Of a stretch of 64,000 bases of DNA, positions 25,709 to 34,384 are shown piece after piece (the first letter of the stretch is position 1; each line of letters starts with the position of its first letter). The stretch comes from Microbacterium murale. GTDB lineage: Bacteria > Actinomycetota > Actinomycetes > Actinomycetales > Microbacteriaceae. Below the pieces are notes generated by a model, which made no database searches, was not told the origin of the DNA, and was given only the letters and a program-made list of their open reading frames with translations. The stretch is taken from positions 1,302,001 to 1,366,000 of the forward strand of contig NZ_JAUSXK010000001.1 of the NCBI RefSeq assembly GCF_030815955.1. Reading direction: 5' to 3'. The translations under genes were made by a program, and so were the position numbers.

Positions 25709-26664
25709 CAGCTGCCCTTTCGCGACATGCGCTGCTGCGCGACGGAGAAGAACACCACGACTATGGCGAGGACGAGTGCCAACGCGATGCCGTATCCGAA
25801 CTCGTTGAACTGGAACGCTGACTTGTAAAGGAGCGTCGACATCGTCTCGGTGGATCCGCCAGGTCCGCCGGCGGTCAGGACGAACACCTCGGTGAACATC
25901 TTCAGCCCGCCGATGATCGTGAGCATGATGTTGATCGCGGTCGCCGGCGCGAGAAGCGGCCATGTCACGGACCAGAAGCGACGCCACGACCCCGCACCAT
26001 CCACAGCCGCGGCTTCGTTTATCTCTTGCGGGATCGACTGGAGACCCGCGATGTAGATCACCATCGAGTAGCCGGCATGCTGCCACACGATCATCATCAC
26101 GACAGACGCCGCTGCCCAGAAAGGATCGCCTAGCCAGCTCGGCGCCAAAGCCCCGAGGCCGACGGCGTCGAGCACAGTGTTGACCGCGCCGTTCGGTGTG
26201 AGCAGGAACTTCCAGAGATAGGCCACGACCACCGGGGTGATGACGACAGGAGCGAAGAACAGCACGCGCAGGAAGTTCTGCGATTTGAGTCCGCTATTGA
26301 CACCGAGGGCGAGAAGCAGACCGATGCCGTTCTGCAAGATGGTGACGGCAATCGCGAAGATCAGAGTCATCCGCAGCGCGTCTAGCGAGCTCTGCGACGT
26401 GAAGATGCGAACGAAGTTGTCGAGTCCGATGAAGTCGTAGTTCCGGGACAGCCCGTCCCAGTTCGTGAACGCGAGAACTGCTCCTCTGATCGAAGGAACC
26501 AGAACGGCGAACCCGTAGAAAATGAGCGCGGGTATCGCGAGGACCAGCAGCGATCGCGACTGTGCGACGCCGACGAATCGGCGTCGAGATCCGTCGGCCT
26601 GCCGCGCGGCGGAGCCTGTAACGACGTCAGAATCCGTAGAACCTTCAATGTCGACCAGTGTCAT
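25708..26664 (-). CDS. ABC sugar transporter permease, MalF-like
   Basis: The 318-residue protein is the first permease of the CUT1 importer. It has a ~35-residue hydrophilic N-terminal extension, then six predicted transmembrane segments beginning at SLLVLAIPALIFYGFAVLVP. The EAA coupling loop reads INEAAAVDGAGSWRRFWSVTWPLLAP. It is translationally coupled to the GntR gene upstream and the second permease downstream. With the binding protein at 20882 it forms the membrane part of a probable rhamnoside oligosaccharide importer. Confidence 0.92.
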   Translation of the reverse strand: MTLVDIEGSTDSDVVTGSAARQADGSRRRFVGVAQSRSLLVLAIPALIFYGFAVLVPSIRGAVLAFTNWDGLSRNYDFIGLDNFVRIFTSQSSLDALRMTLIFAIAVTILQNGIGLLLALGVNSGLKSQNFLRVLFFAPVVITPVVVAYLWKFLLTPNGAVNTVLDAVGLGALAPSWLGDPFWAAASVVMMIVWQHAGYSMVIYIAGLQSIPQEINEAAAVDGAGSWRRFWSVTWPLLAPATAINIMLTIIGGLKMFTEVFVLTAGGPGGSTETMSTLLYKSAFQFNEFGYGIALALVLAIVVVFFSVAQQRMSRKGS

Positions 26665-27350
26665 GAAGCTCTCGCCTCATCGGGGTCAGCGGTGAGAGCA
26701 TCGACAGCGTGCGCCATTCGGGCGCGCGCACCGTCCAGATGCTCTCGAAGCTCCTTCTGGATCTTCAAGACGTCGCCTTCTTCGATGAGGTCGAGAAGAC
26801 GGCCGTGGTCGTGCGCGGAGGGATGCAGGTCGAGATCCTCTTCGACGGTCAGCTGCATGAGGCTGGCGAAGACAGGCTCATACGCCTCCCACACGTCGAC
26901 GAGGCGGCGGTTGCCGCCGATTTCATAAAGAAGCGCATGGAACCGCATGTCAGCGTCGGCGAAGCCGTCTGCCTCCGAACGGTCAGCATATGAAACCATC
27001 TCTCTGACGATCGCGCGGCCGGTACGCACGTGCTCGTCGGTGACGTGCCCGATCGCACGGGTGACAGCTGCCACCTCGATCGACTCACGTAGCTCGTAGA
27101 GGTCGTCGATATCGCTTTGGCTGAGCCCAACGACGAAGAAGCCGCGCCTGCGGGATTCGACCAGTCCCTGGGACTCGAGCTGACGCAGCGCATCCCGCAC
27201 CGGTCCTCTGCTGACGTCGTACTCGGCGGCGAGCGTGTCTTCCACGAGGTGCCTGCCCGGCTCCAGGTGCTGTCGCACGATCTGGTCGCGCAGTACTGCG
27301 GCCAATTGTTCGCCGAGCGCGGGCGCTCTGGTCGGGCGCATCGAAACCAT
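26661..27350 (-). CDS. GntR-family (FadR/FCD type) transcriptional regulator
   Basis: The 229-residue protein has an N-terminal winged helix (LAAEYDVSRGPVRDALRQLESQGLVESRRRGFFVVG) and a C-terminal all-helical FCD domain (DLYELRESIEVAAVTRAI, ADADMRFHALLYEIGGNRRL), including the Asp and His residues that often bind a metal and a carboxylate effector. As first gene of the rhamnoside operon it probably autoregulates through the paired GTTAAC sites over its own promoter. A sugar acid, for example a product of the aldolase branch, is a sensible effector (inference). Confidence 0.92.
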   Translation of the reverse strand: MVSMRPTRAPALGEQLAAVLRDQIVRQHLEPGRHLVEDTLAAEYDVSRGPVRDALRQLESQGLVESRRRGFFVVGLSQSDIDDLYELRESIEVAAVTRAIGHVTDEHVRTGRAIVREMVSYADRSEADGFADADMRFHALLYEIGGNRRLVDVWEAYEPVFASLMQLTVEEDLDLHPSAHDHGRLLDLIEEGDVLKIQKELREHLDGARARMAHAVDALTADPDEARAS

Positions 27351-27371
27351 GAACTCACCTCTTTGTGTACC

Positions 27372-27413
27372 GTTAACGAACTACAGTTAACTGCAATCGA
27401 TTTCAGATGTCAA
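27372..27413 (-). promoter_or_regulatory. Promoter and twin GTTAAC operator of the GntR-rhamnoside operon
   Basis: On the minus strand TTGACA (27408-27413) and TTAACT (27385-27390) are exactly 17 nt apart. Two GTTAAC palindromes at 27372-27377 and 27386-27391 are spaced 14 nt, one over the -10 box and one over the start region. This placement fits autorepression by the GntR protein. The AGAGGTGAG ribosome site follows before the ATG at 27350. Confidence 0.65.
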
Positions 27414-27419
27414 CAAAGA

Positions 27420-27452
27420 AGGACCATCCTCATCTTCGATAAGGATGGTCCT
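27420..27452 (-). terminator. Rho-independent terminator of the dnaK-hspR operon
   Basis: AGGACCATCCT and AGGATGGTCCT form a perfect 11-bp stem around an 11-nt loop. On the minus strand the stem is followed by TTCTTTGTTG, a T-rich run. It lies 30 nt past the hspR stop and just upstream of the GntR promoter, so it insulates the two operons. Confidence 0.85.
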
Positions 27453-27482
27453 ATTCATTCGGGCGTCGAACGAAGCCCAGCG

Positions 27483-27908
27483 TCAGTCTTCGCTACGCCC
27501 GCCCGGCCGCCACAGCACGACGTCGGTGGAACGGCGGATGCGACGTCCGCTCGGTACCGGAACGACGCCGCTCGCGCCGGCCGCGAAGACGCGCACGCCG
27601 GGCCGGTTCTCCCGCTCGGCCCGCAGTGCCCCCTCGAGGTCGAGCACTCGGCGGCGAAGCATCCGCACTTCATCTTCGAGATCGAGCAGGCGAGCGATCG
27701 CCGGCAGGCTCATGCCGTCGGCGGAGAGCCGGGCGACCTCGCGCAGCTGGACGATGTTCCGCGCGGAGTAGCGGCGAGAGCCGCCGCGCGTGCGACCCGG
27801 CACGACCAGCCCGATGCGGTCGTACTGCCGCAAGGTCTGCGGGTGCATGCCCGCGAGACCAGAAGCGACGGCGATCGCGAAGACCGGGGTGTCCTCATCG
27901 TCGACCAT
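27483..27908 (-). CDS. hspR: HspR, MerR-family heat-shock repressor
   Basis: The 141-residue protein has the MerR winged helix (ASGLAGMHPQTLRQYDRIGLVVPGRTRGGSRRYS) followed by the short coiled-coil LARLLDLEDEVRMLRRRVLDLEGAL. HspR binds HAIR sites together with DnaK as co-repressor. The ATG at 27908 is chosen because GGAGGTGATC, fully complementary to the 16S 3' end, ends 3 nt before it; the GTG at 27917 lies inside that sequence. It is the last gene of the chaperone operon and closes the feedback loop on the dnaK promoter. Confidence 0.95.
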   Translation of the reverse strand: MVDDEDTPVFAIAVASGLAGMHPQTLRQYDRIGLVVPGRTRGGSRRYSARNIVQLREVARLSADGMSLPAIARLLDLEDEVRMLRRRVLDLEGALRAERENRPGVRVFAAGASGVVPVPSGRRIRRSTDVVLWRPGGRSED

Positions 27909-27935
27909 CGCGATCACCTCCGCTCAAGAACTCCA

Positions 27936-28922
27936 TCAGCCCTGCGCCTTCGCCATCATCTCCGCACGCGGGTTCTCCTTCGGCTCCAGATCATGGAACT
28001 TCTGCAGTGCCTCCCGCGCGGCGTCGTCCAGGTGCGTCGGCACCGCGACCTGCAGCTCGGCGAGCAGATCGCCCGTGCCCTTCGACGTCGCGACGCCGCG
28101 CCCCTTGACGCGCAGGACGCGTCCGGACGGGGTGCCTGGCGCGACGCGCAGCTTCACGATGTCACCGGCCAGCGTCGGGACCTCGATCGTCGCGCCGAGC
28201 GTCGCCTCGGTGAAGGTCACCGGCACCGTCAGGCGCAGGTTCAGACCGTCACGAGTGAACACAGGGTGCGGGCGCACCTTGATCTGCACGACGATGTCGC
28301 CGCTCTCACCGCCGTCCGGCGACGGCCTGCCACGGCCGCGCAGACGGATCTTCTGCCCGTCGGCGACGCCGGCAGGAATCTTCACCTTGAACGGCTTGCC
28401 GTCCTCACCCTGCAGGGTGATGGTCTCGCCCTGCACTGCGGTGACGAAGTCGAGCGTGGTGCGCGCAGTGACGTCTGCGCCCTTCTGCGGGCCGCCGAAG
28501 CCGCGGTATCCCCCACTCGTCTGCCCGAACCGACCGGAGCCGAAGCTTCCGCCCTGAGTCTGGTTGAACATCGCGAAGATGTCCTCGAAGTCGGCGTTGC
28601 TCTGACCACGCCCACCCTGACCGAACCGGCTGAACACGTCTTCGAACCCGCCCGCACCTGCACCGCCGGCGGTGAATCGCGCACCTGAGCCCATGGCTCG
28701 GATCTCGTCGTACTCCTTGCGCTGCTCGGCGTCGGAGAGCACCGAGTACGCCTCGCTGATCTCCTTGAACATCGCCTCGGCCTTCGCGTCACCCTGATTG
28801 GAGTCGGGGTGGTACTTCCGCGCGAGCTTGCGGTACGTCTTCTTCAGATCCGCATCAGTGACATCCTTGGAGACGCCGAGCGTCTTGTAGAAGTCCTTGT
28901 CGAACCAGTCCTGGCTAGCCAT
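27936..28922 (-). CDS. dnaJ: DnaJ-type co-chaperone without zinc finger
   Basis: The 328-residue protein has an N-terminal J domain with the HPD motif (KYHPDSN), a Gly/Phe-rich linker (about 85-160, GGFEDVFSRFGQGGRG and following), and the C-terminal beta-sandwich substrate-binding domains. The four CxxCxGxG zinc repeats of classical DnaJ are missing, so it is a class B (CbpA-like) J protein, as is common for the copy in the dnaK operon of Actinobacteria. It stimulates DnaK ATPase. It starts 11 nt after grpE. Confidence 0.93.
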   Translation of the reverse strand: MASQDWFDKDFYKTLGVSKDVTDADLKKTYRKLARKYHPDSNQGDAKAEAMFKEISEAYSVLSDAEQRKEYDEIRAMGSGARFTAGGAGAGGFEDVFSRFGQGGRGQSNADFEDIFAMFNQTQGGSFGSGRFGQTSGGYRGFGGPQKGADVTARTTLDFVTAVQGETITLQGEDGKPFKVKIPAGVADGQKIRLRGRGRPSPDGGESGDIVVQIKVRPHPVFTRDGLNLRLTVPVTFTEATLGATIEVPTLAGDIVKLRVAPGTPSGRVLRVKGRGVATSKGTGDLLAELQVAVPTHLDDAAREALQKFHDLEPKENPRAEMMAKAQG

Positions 28923-28933
28923 CGATCACCCGC

Positions 28934-29590
28934 CTACTCAGCGGGCACCGCGACGACGACCTTCGCCGGGCGCAGCTCCACGTCACCGAGGCGATAGCCC
29001 ACCTCCACGACCTCGAGGATCGTCGAGGATTCTGCTCCTGGAGTCGGCTGCTGGAAGATCGCCTCGTGGTGCTGGGGATCGAACTCCTCGCCCTTCTCGC
29101 CGTAGGCCGAGACGCCGAGGCGTTCCACCATCGTGCGGATCTTCTCCCCGATCACGAAGAACGGGGTTCCCTCGACCAGATCGCCGTGCTGTGTCGCGCG
29201 GTCGAGATCATCGAGCACGGGGATGAGGCCCTTGGCCGCCTCGCCCTTCGCGCGATCGATCTCGACCTGACGCTGCTCCTCGGTGCGCCGACGGTAGTTG
29301 GCGTACTCCGCCTGCAGACGCTTGAGATCGTTCAGCAGCGTGGTCTCGAGGTCGGCGAGCACGGCGTCTTCTGCCGCAGCTTCGCCGGTCTGCTCGGCGC
29401 CGAGGATGTCGTCGACCGTGAGGTCGTCGACCGTGAGGTCGTCGTCTGACCCCTCAGCGGCGGCCGCCTCCGTGGAGTCAGGATTGTCCTGAGGCGTCGT
29501 GCCTTCCTGCGGCGACGGGCCGGATGCCGCAGCATCCGACCCCTCGTCCTCAGGAACTTCACCGTTCTCGTTGAAGTTCTTGTCTGTCAT
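28934..29590 (-). CDS. grpE: GrpE nucleotide exchange factor
   Basis: The 218-residue protein has a long acidic, low-complexity N-terminus (about 1-75, containing a short duplicated DDLTVDDLTVDD stretch), a coiled coil (LLNDLKRLQAEYANYRRRTEEQ) and the C-terminal beta domain with HEAIFQQPTPGAESSTILEVVEVGYRLGDVELRPAKV. It exchanges ADP for ATP on DnaK. It starts 2 nt after the dnaK stop. Confidence 0.96.
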   Translation of the reverse strand: MTDKNFNENGEVPEDEGSDAAASGPSPQEGTTPQDNPDSTEAAAAEGSDDDLTVDDLTVDDILGAEQTGEAAAEDAVLADLETTLLNDLKRLQAEYANYRRRTEEQRQVEIDRAKGEAAKGLIPVLDDLDRATQHGDLVEGTPFFVIGEKIRTMVERLGVSAYGEKGEEFDPQHHEAIFQQPTPGAESSTILEVVEVGYRLGDVELRPAKVVVAVPAE

Positions 29591-29592
29591 GG

Positions 29593-31455
29593 TTACTTCT
29601 TCTCGTCCTCGTCGTCGACGACCTCGGCGTCGATGACGTCTTCCTCTGCGGAAGCGTCATCGGCCGGTGCCTCGCCCGCGGCGGACTCGCCTGCGGCGGC
29701 ATCCGCCTGAGACTGTGCGTAGATCGCCTCACCGAGCTTGCCCTGCGACTCGTTCAGCTTGTCGAACGCGACCTTCACCGCGTCGTCGTCCTCGCCTGCG
29801 AGAGCCGTCTTCAGAGCATCGACGTCAGCCTGGACGGAGTCCTTGACGTCTGCGGGGAGCTTGTCCTCGTTCTCCTTGATGAGCTTCTCGATCGAGTACG
29901 ACAGGGTCTCGGCCTGGTTGCGCTGCTCAAGAGCATCGGCCCGCTTCTTGTCTTCAGCGGCGTTCTCCTCAGCCTCACGGACCATGCGCTCGATGTCTTC
30001 CTTCGACAGCGACGAACCGCCGGTGATGGTCATCGACTGCTCCTTGCCGGTGCCCTTGTCCTTGGCGGACACGTGCACGATGCCGTTCGCGTCGATGTCG
30101 AACGTGACCTCGACCTGCGGGACGCCACGGGGAGCCGGCGCGATTCCGGTGAGCTCGAACGTACCGAGCGGCTTGTTGTCGCGGGTGAACTCGCGCTCGC
30201 CCTGGAAGACCTGGATCGCGACGGACGGCTGGTTGTCGTCTGCCGTGGTGAAGGTCTCGCTGCGCTTGGTCGGGATGGCTGTGTTGCGCTCGATGAGCTT
30301 GGTCATCCGGCCGCCCTTGGTCTCGATGCCGAGGCTCAGCGGGGTGACGTCGATGAGCAGAACGTCCTTGCGCTCGCCCTTGAGGACACCGGCCTGCAGG
30401 GCAGCGCCCACGGCGACGACCTCATCCGGGTTGACGCCCTTGTTCGCTTCCTTGCCGGTCTCGCGCTTGACGAGCTCGGCGACAGCGGGCATACGAGTGG
30501 ATCCACCGACCAGTACGACGTGGTCGATGTCGGCGACCTTGACGTTCGCCTCGCGGATGACATCCTCGAACGGCTTCTTGGTGCGATCGAGCAGGTCCTT
30601 GGTGAGGTCCTCGAACTTCGCGCGCGTGATCGTCTCGCTCAGCGACACGGGGCCGGACTCGGTCAGGGACAGGTACGGCAGGTTGATGGAGGTGCTGGTC
30701 GAGGAGGAGAGCTCCTTCTTCGCCTGCTCTGCCGCTTCCTTCAGACGCTGCAGTGCGATCTTGTCGCCCGAGACGTCGACGCCGCTGGTCTCCTTGAACT
30801 GCTTGATGAGGTGATCGACCAGGCGCTGGTCCCAGTCGTCACCGCCGAGGCGGTTGTCACCTGCAGTCGAGCGCACCTGGATCGTGGAGAAGTCGTCGTC
30901 CTTGCCCACTTCGAGCAGCGAGACGTCGAACGTTCCGCCACCGAGGTCGAAGACGAGGATGAGCTCGTCTTCCTTGCCGCGGTCGAGTCCGTAGGCCAGA
31001 GCGGCGGCGGTGGGCTCGTTGATGATGCGCAGGACGTTGAGTCCCGCGATCTCGCCGGCTTCCTTGGTCGCCTGACGCTCGGCATCGTTGAAGTATGCGG
31101 GGACGGTGATGACGGCATCCGTCACGGTGTCGCCGAGGTACGACTCTGCGTCGCGCTTGAGCTTCATGAGGATGCGCGCGGAGATCTCCTGAGGAGTCCA
31201 CTTCTTGCCGTCGACGTCGAAGCCCCAGTCGGTGCCCATGTGACGCTTGACGGATGCAACGGTGCGGTCGACGTTCGTGACGGCCTGGCGCTTCGCGGTC
31301 TCACCGACGAGCACCTCGCCATCCTTCGTGTATGCGACTACCGAGGGGGTCGTGCGGAAGCCCTCGGCGTTGGCGATGACCTTCGGCTCGCCACCTTCGA
31401 GGACGCTGACGACGGAGTTCGTCGTACCGAGGTCGATTCCAACAGCACGTGCCAT
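29593..31455 (-). CDS. dnaK: DnaK, Hsp70 chaperone
   Basis: The 620-residue protein has all Hsp70 signatures: [14 protein letters not shown] at the N-terminus, [14 protein letters not shown] and [13 protein letters not shown] in the ATPase domain, followed by the beta-sandwich substrate-binding domain and a C-terminal helical lid ending in an acidic EDEKK tail. AAAGGAG precedes the ATG. It is the first gene of dnaK-grpE-dnaJ-hspR, under control of the promoter and HAIR sites at 31497-31571, and also serves as HspR co-repressor. Confidence 0.98.
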   Translation of the reverse strand: MARAVGIDLGTTNSVVSVLEGGEPKVIANAEGFRTTPSVVAYTKDGEVLVGETAKRQAVTNVDRTVASVKRHMGTDWGFDVDGKKWTPQEISARILMKLKRDAESYLGDTVTDAVITVPAYFNDAERQATKEAGEIAGLNVLRIINEPTAAALAYGLDRGKEDELILVFDLGGGTFDVSLLEVGKDDDFSTIQVRSTAGDNRLGGDDWDQRLVDHLIKQFKETSGVDVSGDKIALQRLKEAAEQAKKELSSSTSTSINLPYLSLTESGPVSLSETITRAKFEDLTKDLLDRTKKPFEDVIREANVKVADIDHVVLVGGSTRMPAVAELVKRETGKEANKGVNPDEVVAVGAALQAGVLKGERKDVLLIDVTPLSLGIETKGGRMTKLIERNTAIPTKRSETFTTADDNQPSVAIQVFQGEREFTRDNKPLGTFELTGIAPAPRGVPQVEVTFDIDANGIVHVSAKDKGTGKEQSMTITGGSSLSKEDIERMVREAEENAAEDKKRADALEQRNQAETLSYSIEKLIKENEDKLPADVKDSVQADVDALKTALAGEDDDAVKVAFDKLNESQGKLGEAIYAQSQADAAAGESAAGEAPADDASAEEDVIDAEVVDDEDEKK

Positions 31456-31496
31456 GTGATTCTCCTTTTGGTTGAAGTCTGCGACGACCCGGAAAA

Positions 31497-31571
31497 CCTG
31501 AGTCGCGATGGCTCAACTGTACCTCCCGATCGAAATGTTGTCAAAACAAACTTGATACGCCCACGCTCAAC
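31497..31571 (-). promoter_or_regulatory. dnaK promoter with two HAIR (HspR) operators
   Basis: On the minus strand TTGACA (31539-31544) and TACAGT (31516-31521) are 17 nt apart. Two inverted repeats of the HAIR form (consensus CTTGAGT-N7-ACTCAAG) flank them: GTTGAGC-N7-ACTCAGG at 31497-31517 and GTTGAGC-N7-TATCAAG at 31551-31571. One covers the start region and the other lies just upstream of -35. The upstream site also covers the -35 area of the divergent lipoprotein gene. Confidence 0.8.
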
Positions 31572-31584
31572 TTTTATCGAGCGC

Positions 31585-31590
31585 TAGGCT
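31585..31590 (+). promoter_or_regulatory. Leaderless -10 box of the lipoprotein gene
   Basis: TAGGCT ends 7 nt before the ATG at 31598 and there is no Shine-Dalgarno, so transcription probably starts at the ATG. A HAIR site (31551-31571) overlaps the position expected for the -35 box, so heat-shock control of this gene is possible. Confidence 0.5.
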
Positions 31591-31597
31591 GACCGGC

Positions 31598-32275
31598 ATG
31601 AGCAGCATGCGCACGAAGGCCCTCCCGTACCGTCTTGCAGCGATCGCCCTCGTCGCACTCGCGACCGTGCCGCTCAGCGGATGCGTGTCCGGCTCCATCC
31701 CCACCGAGACATCGGCGACCCAGGAGCCGACCAGCACCCCGGAGCCGACTTCCGAAGAATCGGGGGGCACGGACGACGGACTGCCGGCGACGCTCTCGTT
31801 CGACGATGGCGACCTGCTGTCGGACTCCGTCTCCATCGAATGGAGCGACAGCCTCCTGATCGACGACGGCTGGAAGGTCACCTCGGCCGACGACGGCAAC
31901 GGCGGGTGGGAGTACGGCACGATCGACGGCACATGCACCGCACGGTTCTGGCAGGGGTACACCACCGACGTGCAGGTCACGCCCGGCGATGACAGCGCGT
32001 CGTCGGACGCGCTCCTCGGCGTACTGCTCCAGACGGATGCCGCGACCGTGACCCCCAACGCCGTCGACGGCGCATTCGCCTACCAGACAAGCGGGAACAC
32101 TGATGTCGCGAACCGGCAGATCATGGGCCAGGACGGCGACCGCACCTGGATCATGGCAGCTCGCGCCTTCGCCACACCCGGCCTCGGCTTCTATCTCATC
32201 GTGGACTGCACCGGCGGCGACGCGAACGCGGTGCTGTCGGAGGTCATCGAGAAGAACGCCATCGTCGCGTACTGA
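31598..32275 (+). CDS. Actinobacterial lipoprotein of unknown function
   Basis: The 225-residue protein has a lipoprotein signal peptide with lipobox LSGC (Cys29) and a Thr/Pro/Glu/Ser-rich linker (about 30-60). A globular domain follows with no motif I recognise (WEYGTIDGTCTARFWQGY, GLGFYLIVDCTGGDANAVLSEVI); two cysteines in it could form a disulfide. It should be anchored on the outer face of the membrane. It is transcribed divergently from dnaK. A second possible start lies three codons downstream. Confidence 0.75.
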   Translation: MSSMRTKALPYRLAAIALVALATVPLSGCVSGSIPTETSATQEPTSTPEPTSEESGGTDDGLPATLSFDDGDLLSDSVSIEWSDSLLIDDGWKVTSADDGNGGWEYGTIDGTCTARFWQGYTTDVQVTPGDDSASSDALLGVLLQTDAATVTPNAVDGAFAYQTSGNTDVANRQIMGQDGDRTWIMAARAFATPGLGFYLIVDCTGGDANAVLSEVIEKNAIVAY

Positions 32276-32330
32276 GCGTGCGTTTCGCGCCTCAGTCGCG
32301 TGGGCACGGTTCAGCGCGACCGGCACGAAC

Positions 32331-33203
32331 TCATGCGGGTTGCTCGACGAAGTCGCGCAGGACGGGCGCGACCCGCGGCGAGTGCGTCTCCAGCAGCAGG
32401 TGCCCACCGTCGAAGATGTGAGCTTCCATTCGCGGCAACGCTCGCATCCAGGACAGCGTCTCGTCGAGCTCGAAGAATGCGTCATGCCGTCCCCAGAGCA
32501 GGAGTGCTGAGGGCTGCCAGCGTGCAAGATACTCGGCGACCGACGGGAATCGCGAGACGTATGTGCCGTAGTCCGCGATGAGCGCCCGCTGCACCTCTCG
32601 CCGCCCGGGCAGGTTCATCACGCGCCAGTCTTCTTTCCACCTCTCGTCCGAGATGCCCGCCGTCACATCGGGCGGCACCTCAGCGAGGTACTGGTCACGA
32701 ATGCCCTCGAGCGTCAGATGAGAGGTTGCCGCCGCTTCATTCTCTGCAGAGCGTTCGGTCCAATAGGGGATGGTCCCGGCCCAGTCAGGGCCGATGCCCG
32801 CCCAGTGCGCATTGGCGTTCTGAATGATCAGACCGAGAACCTGCTCTGGGTCGGCCATCGCGAGGTGAAGGCCGACGGGAGCGCCGAAATCGTGCAGGTA
32901 GATGTACCGCGCTCCGACTTCGAGGTGGCTGAGGAGTTCGGCCACCGCCTCGCCGAACCGATCGAAGGTGGTGATCGTCAAGACGTCGGACTCGCCGAAG
33001 CCCGGGAGATCTGGGGCGATGATGAAGGCGGACTCGGAGAGTTCCTGCGCGATCTCGCGGAACATCTCCGAAGAGTTCGGAAAGCCATGCAGGAGGAGAA
33101 CAGCGGGCCGCGACGGGTCGCCGCCTGCGAGATACGACAGCGTCTCGCCACCGGATAGCCGGAACTGCCGACGCCGTATCGTTGCGTGCTCGCGCTGACT
33201 CAT
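32331..33203 (-). CDS. Alpha/beta hydrolase with Asp nucleophile (epoxide hydrolase / haloalkane dehalogenase-like)
   Basis: The 290-residue protein has the oxyanion motif HGFPNSSEMF (39-48) and a nucleophile elbow YLHDFGAPVG with Asp105 in place of Ser. This is the signature of epoxide hydrolases, haloalkane dehalogenases and fluoroacetate dehalogenases. LLWGRHDAFF supplies the acid and GGHLLLET the catalytic His. A helical cap lies between (about 130-215). It starts 18 nt after the stop of the DUF3817 gene, so it is probably co-transcribed. Confidence 0.85.
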   Translation of the reverse strand: MSQREHATIRRRQFRLSGGETLSYLAGGDPSRPAVLLLHGFPNSSEMFREIAQELSESAFIIAPDLPGFGESDVLTITTFDRFGEAVAELLSHLEVGARYIYLHDFGAPVGLHLAMADPEQVLGLIIQNANAHWAGIGPDWAGTIPYWTERSAENEAAATSHLTLEGIRDQYLAEVPPDVTAGISDERWKEDWRVMNLPGRREVQRALIADYGTYVSRFPSVAEYLARWQPSALLLWGRHDAFFELDETLSWMRALPRMEAHIFDGGHLLLETHSPRVAPVLRDFVEQPA

Positions 33204-33221
33204 CTCACACCTCTATGCCGG

Positions 33222-33683
33222 TCATCTTCCGCCGGGCGGCCCAACCAGGAGAAGCACCACGTAGAGCAGGATCACGGCGACGGCGATGAGTGCAACGAGA
33301 ACCCACGCGCGGCGCAGGAACCAGCGCATGGTGCGGTCGTACCAGGTGCGATCCTGCGGATGATCGCTCTCTTCGAGCCGCCAATCGCCCTTCAGCCGGC
33401 CGCTCCGATGCAACCAGACCTCCATGGGGATCGTCGCATAGGGAACGATCGCGCTTGCCACGGCGAGAACGCCGACGCCGATCGACCAGCGCTGGTTGAA
33501 TGCCACGAGGATCGCCGTCGCGCCGTAGGAGAGGAACACGAATCCATGGATGCCTCCGCCGATCGTGACGACGATTCCCGGCGCTCCGAGAGCGCGCGCG
33601 ATCAGCGCGGCGATCAGGACCGTCCATGTGATGGCCTCTGCGACGGCGAGAACTCGGTAGAGGCGGGCAGGCGTGCGGAACAT
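33222..33683 (-). CDS. DUF3817 integral membrane protein
   Basis: The 153-residue protein has a DUF3817 pattern: YRVLAVAEAITWTVLIAALIARA, the small-residue-rich GGGIHGFVFLSYG and a C-terminal tail with another membrane helix (VLVALIAVAVILLYVVLLLVG). The ATG at 33683 follows AAGGAGCACG, which decides the start over the open frame to 33722. The function of the family is unknown. It is followed closely by the hydrolase gene at 32331. Confidence 0.85.
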   Translation of the reverse strand: MFRTPARLYRVLAVAEAITWTVLIAALIARALGAPGIVVTIGGGIHGFVFLSYGATAILVAFNQRWSIGVGVLAVASAIVPYATIPMEVWLHRSGRLKGDWRLEESDHPQDRTWYDRTMRWFLRRAWVLVALIAVAVILLYVVLLLVGPPGGR

Positions 33684-33771
33684 CGTGCTCCTTGCGGATC
33701 GGGGTCCTTCCACAGTACGCAAATGCGCGATGCGCCGCCTGCGAGCGAGCCCGCCACGAGACGGACCGAGC

Positions 33772-34146
33772 TCAGATGGTCACGGCACCCCAGAAACACA
33801 GTCCGCCGGCCACCAGCAGGATTACCCAGGAGATGTGGCGTCCGCGCGTGAACCAGATCGGAAGCACAGCGCACAGCACGAAGGTGGATCCCACCACCAT
33901 GAGCACAGCCGAAGCTGATGCCCCCAGCGTGACGACGAGGAGCACGCCGGCCAGGCCCAGGAAGAGAACCGTCGTGAGGTGCCAGGCGAACCGGATCGTC
34001 CCGGCGGTGAAAGAGACGCCACCGAGCAGGCGAGGAAGATCGTGCGCCAGCAACCAGCGGATGATGTGCTTCTCACCGAGGATCGAATGCGCGACGCCGA
34101 GCAGCGCGATGAGGACGGCGGCGGCGATGAGCGCGAACGTGACCAT
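33772..34146 (-). CDS. Small four-helix membrane protein
   Basis: The 124-residue protein is almost entirely hydrophobic with about four predicted membrane helices (FALIAAAVLIALLGVAHSIL, WHLTTVLFLGLAGVLLVVTL, AVLMVVGSTFVLCAVLP, HISWVILLVAGGLCFWGAV). I do not recognise a family. TACGCT (34154-34159) ends 7 nt before the ATG, so the mRNA is probably leaderless. It lies 88 nt upstream of the DUF3817 gene on the same strand. Confidence 0.7.
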   Translation of the reverse strand: MVTFALIAAAVLIALLGVAHSILGEKHIIRWLLAHDLPRLLGGVSFTAGTIRFAWHLTTVLFLGLAGVLLVVTLGASASAVLMVVGSTFVLCAVLPIWFTRGRHISWVILLVAGGLCFWGAVTI

Positions 34147-34384
34147 GACCCCGAGCGTAACCAGAGCGCTTCCGGTGCGCCGACGATCGTCGAGGGCGAT
34201 GTAGTGCAGCTCGCGCTCGGTGCGATGCGGTCCATGCCGACTGTCGGCACCCGGAATAGCCGGGCGTGCTCATGCGTTTGAATGAGAAGGGCGACCGGTC
34301 CTTCCCACCCGAGGCACCGCACTGTTGCCCGCTGTGACGCAGGGACCTGCGCACCACCATCCGTTCTCCTAGCATCGAAGAGCC

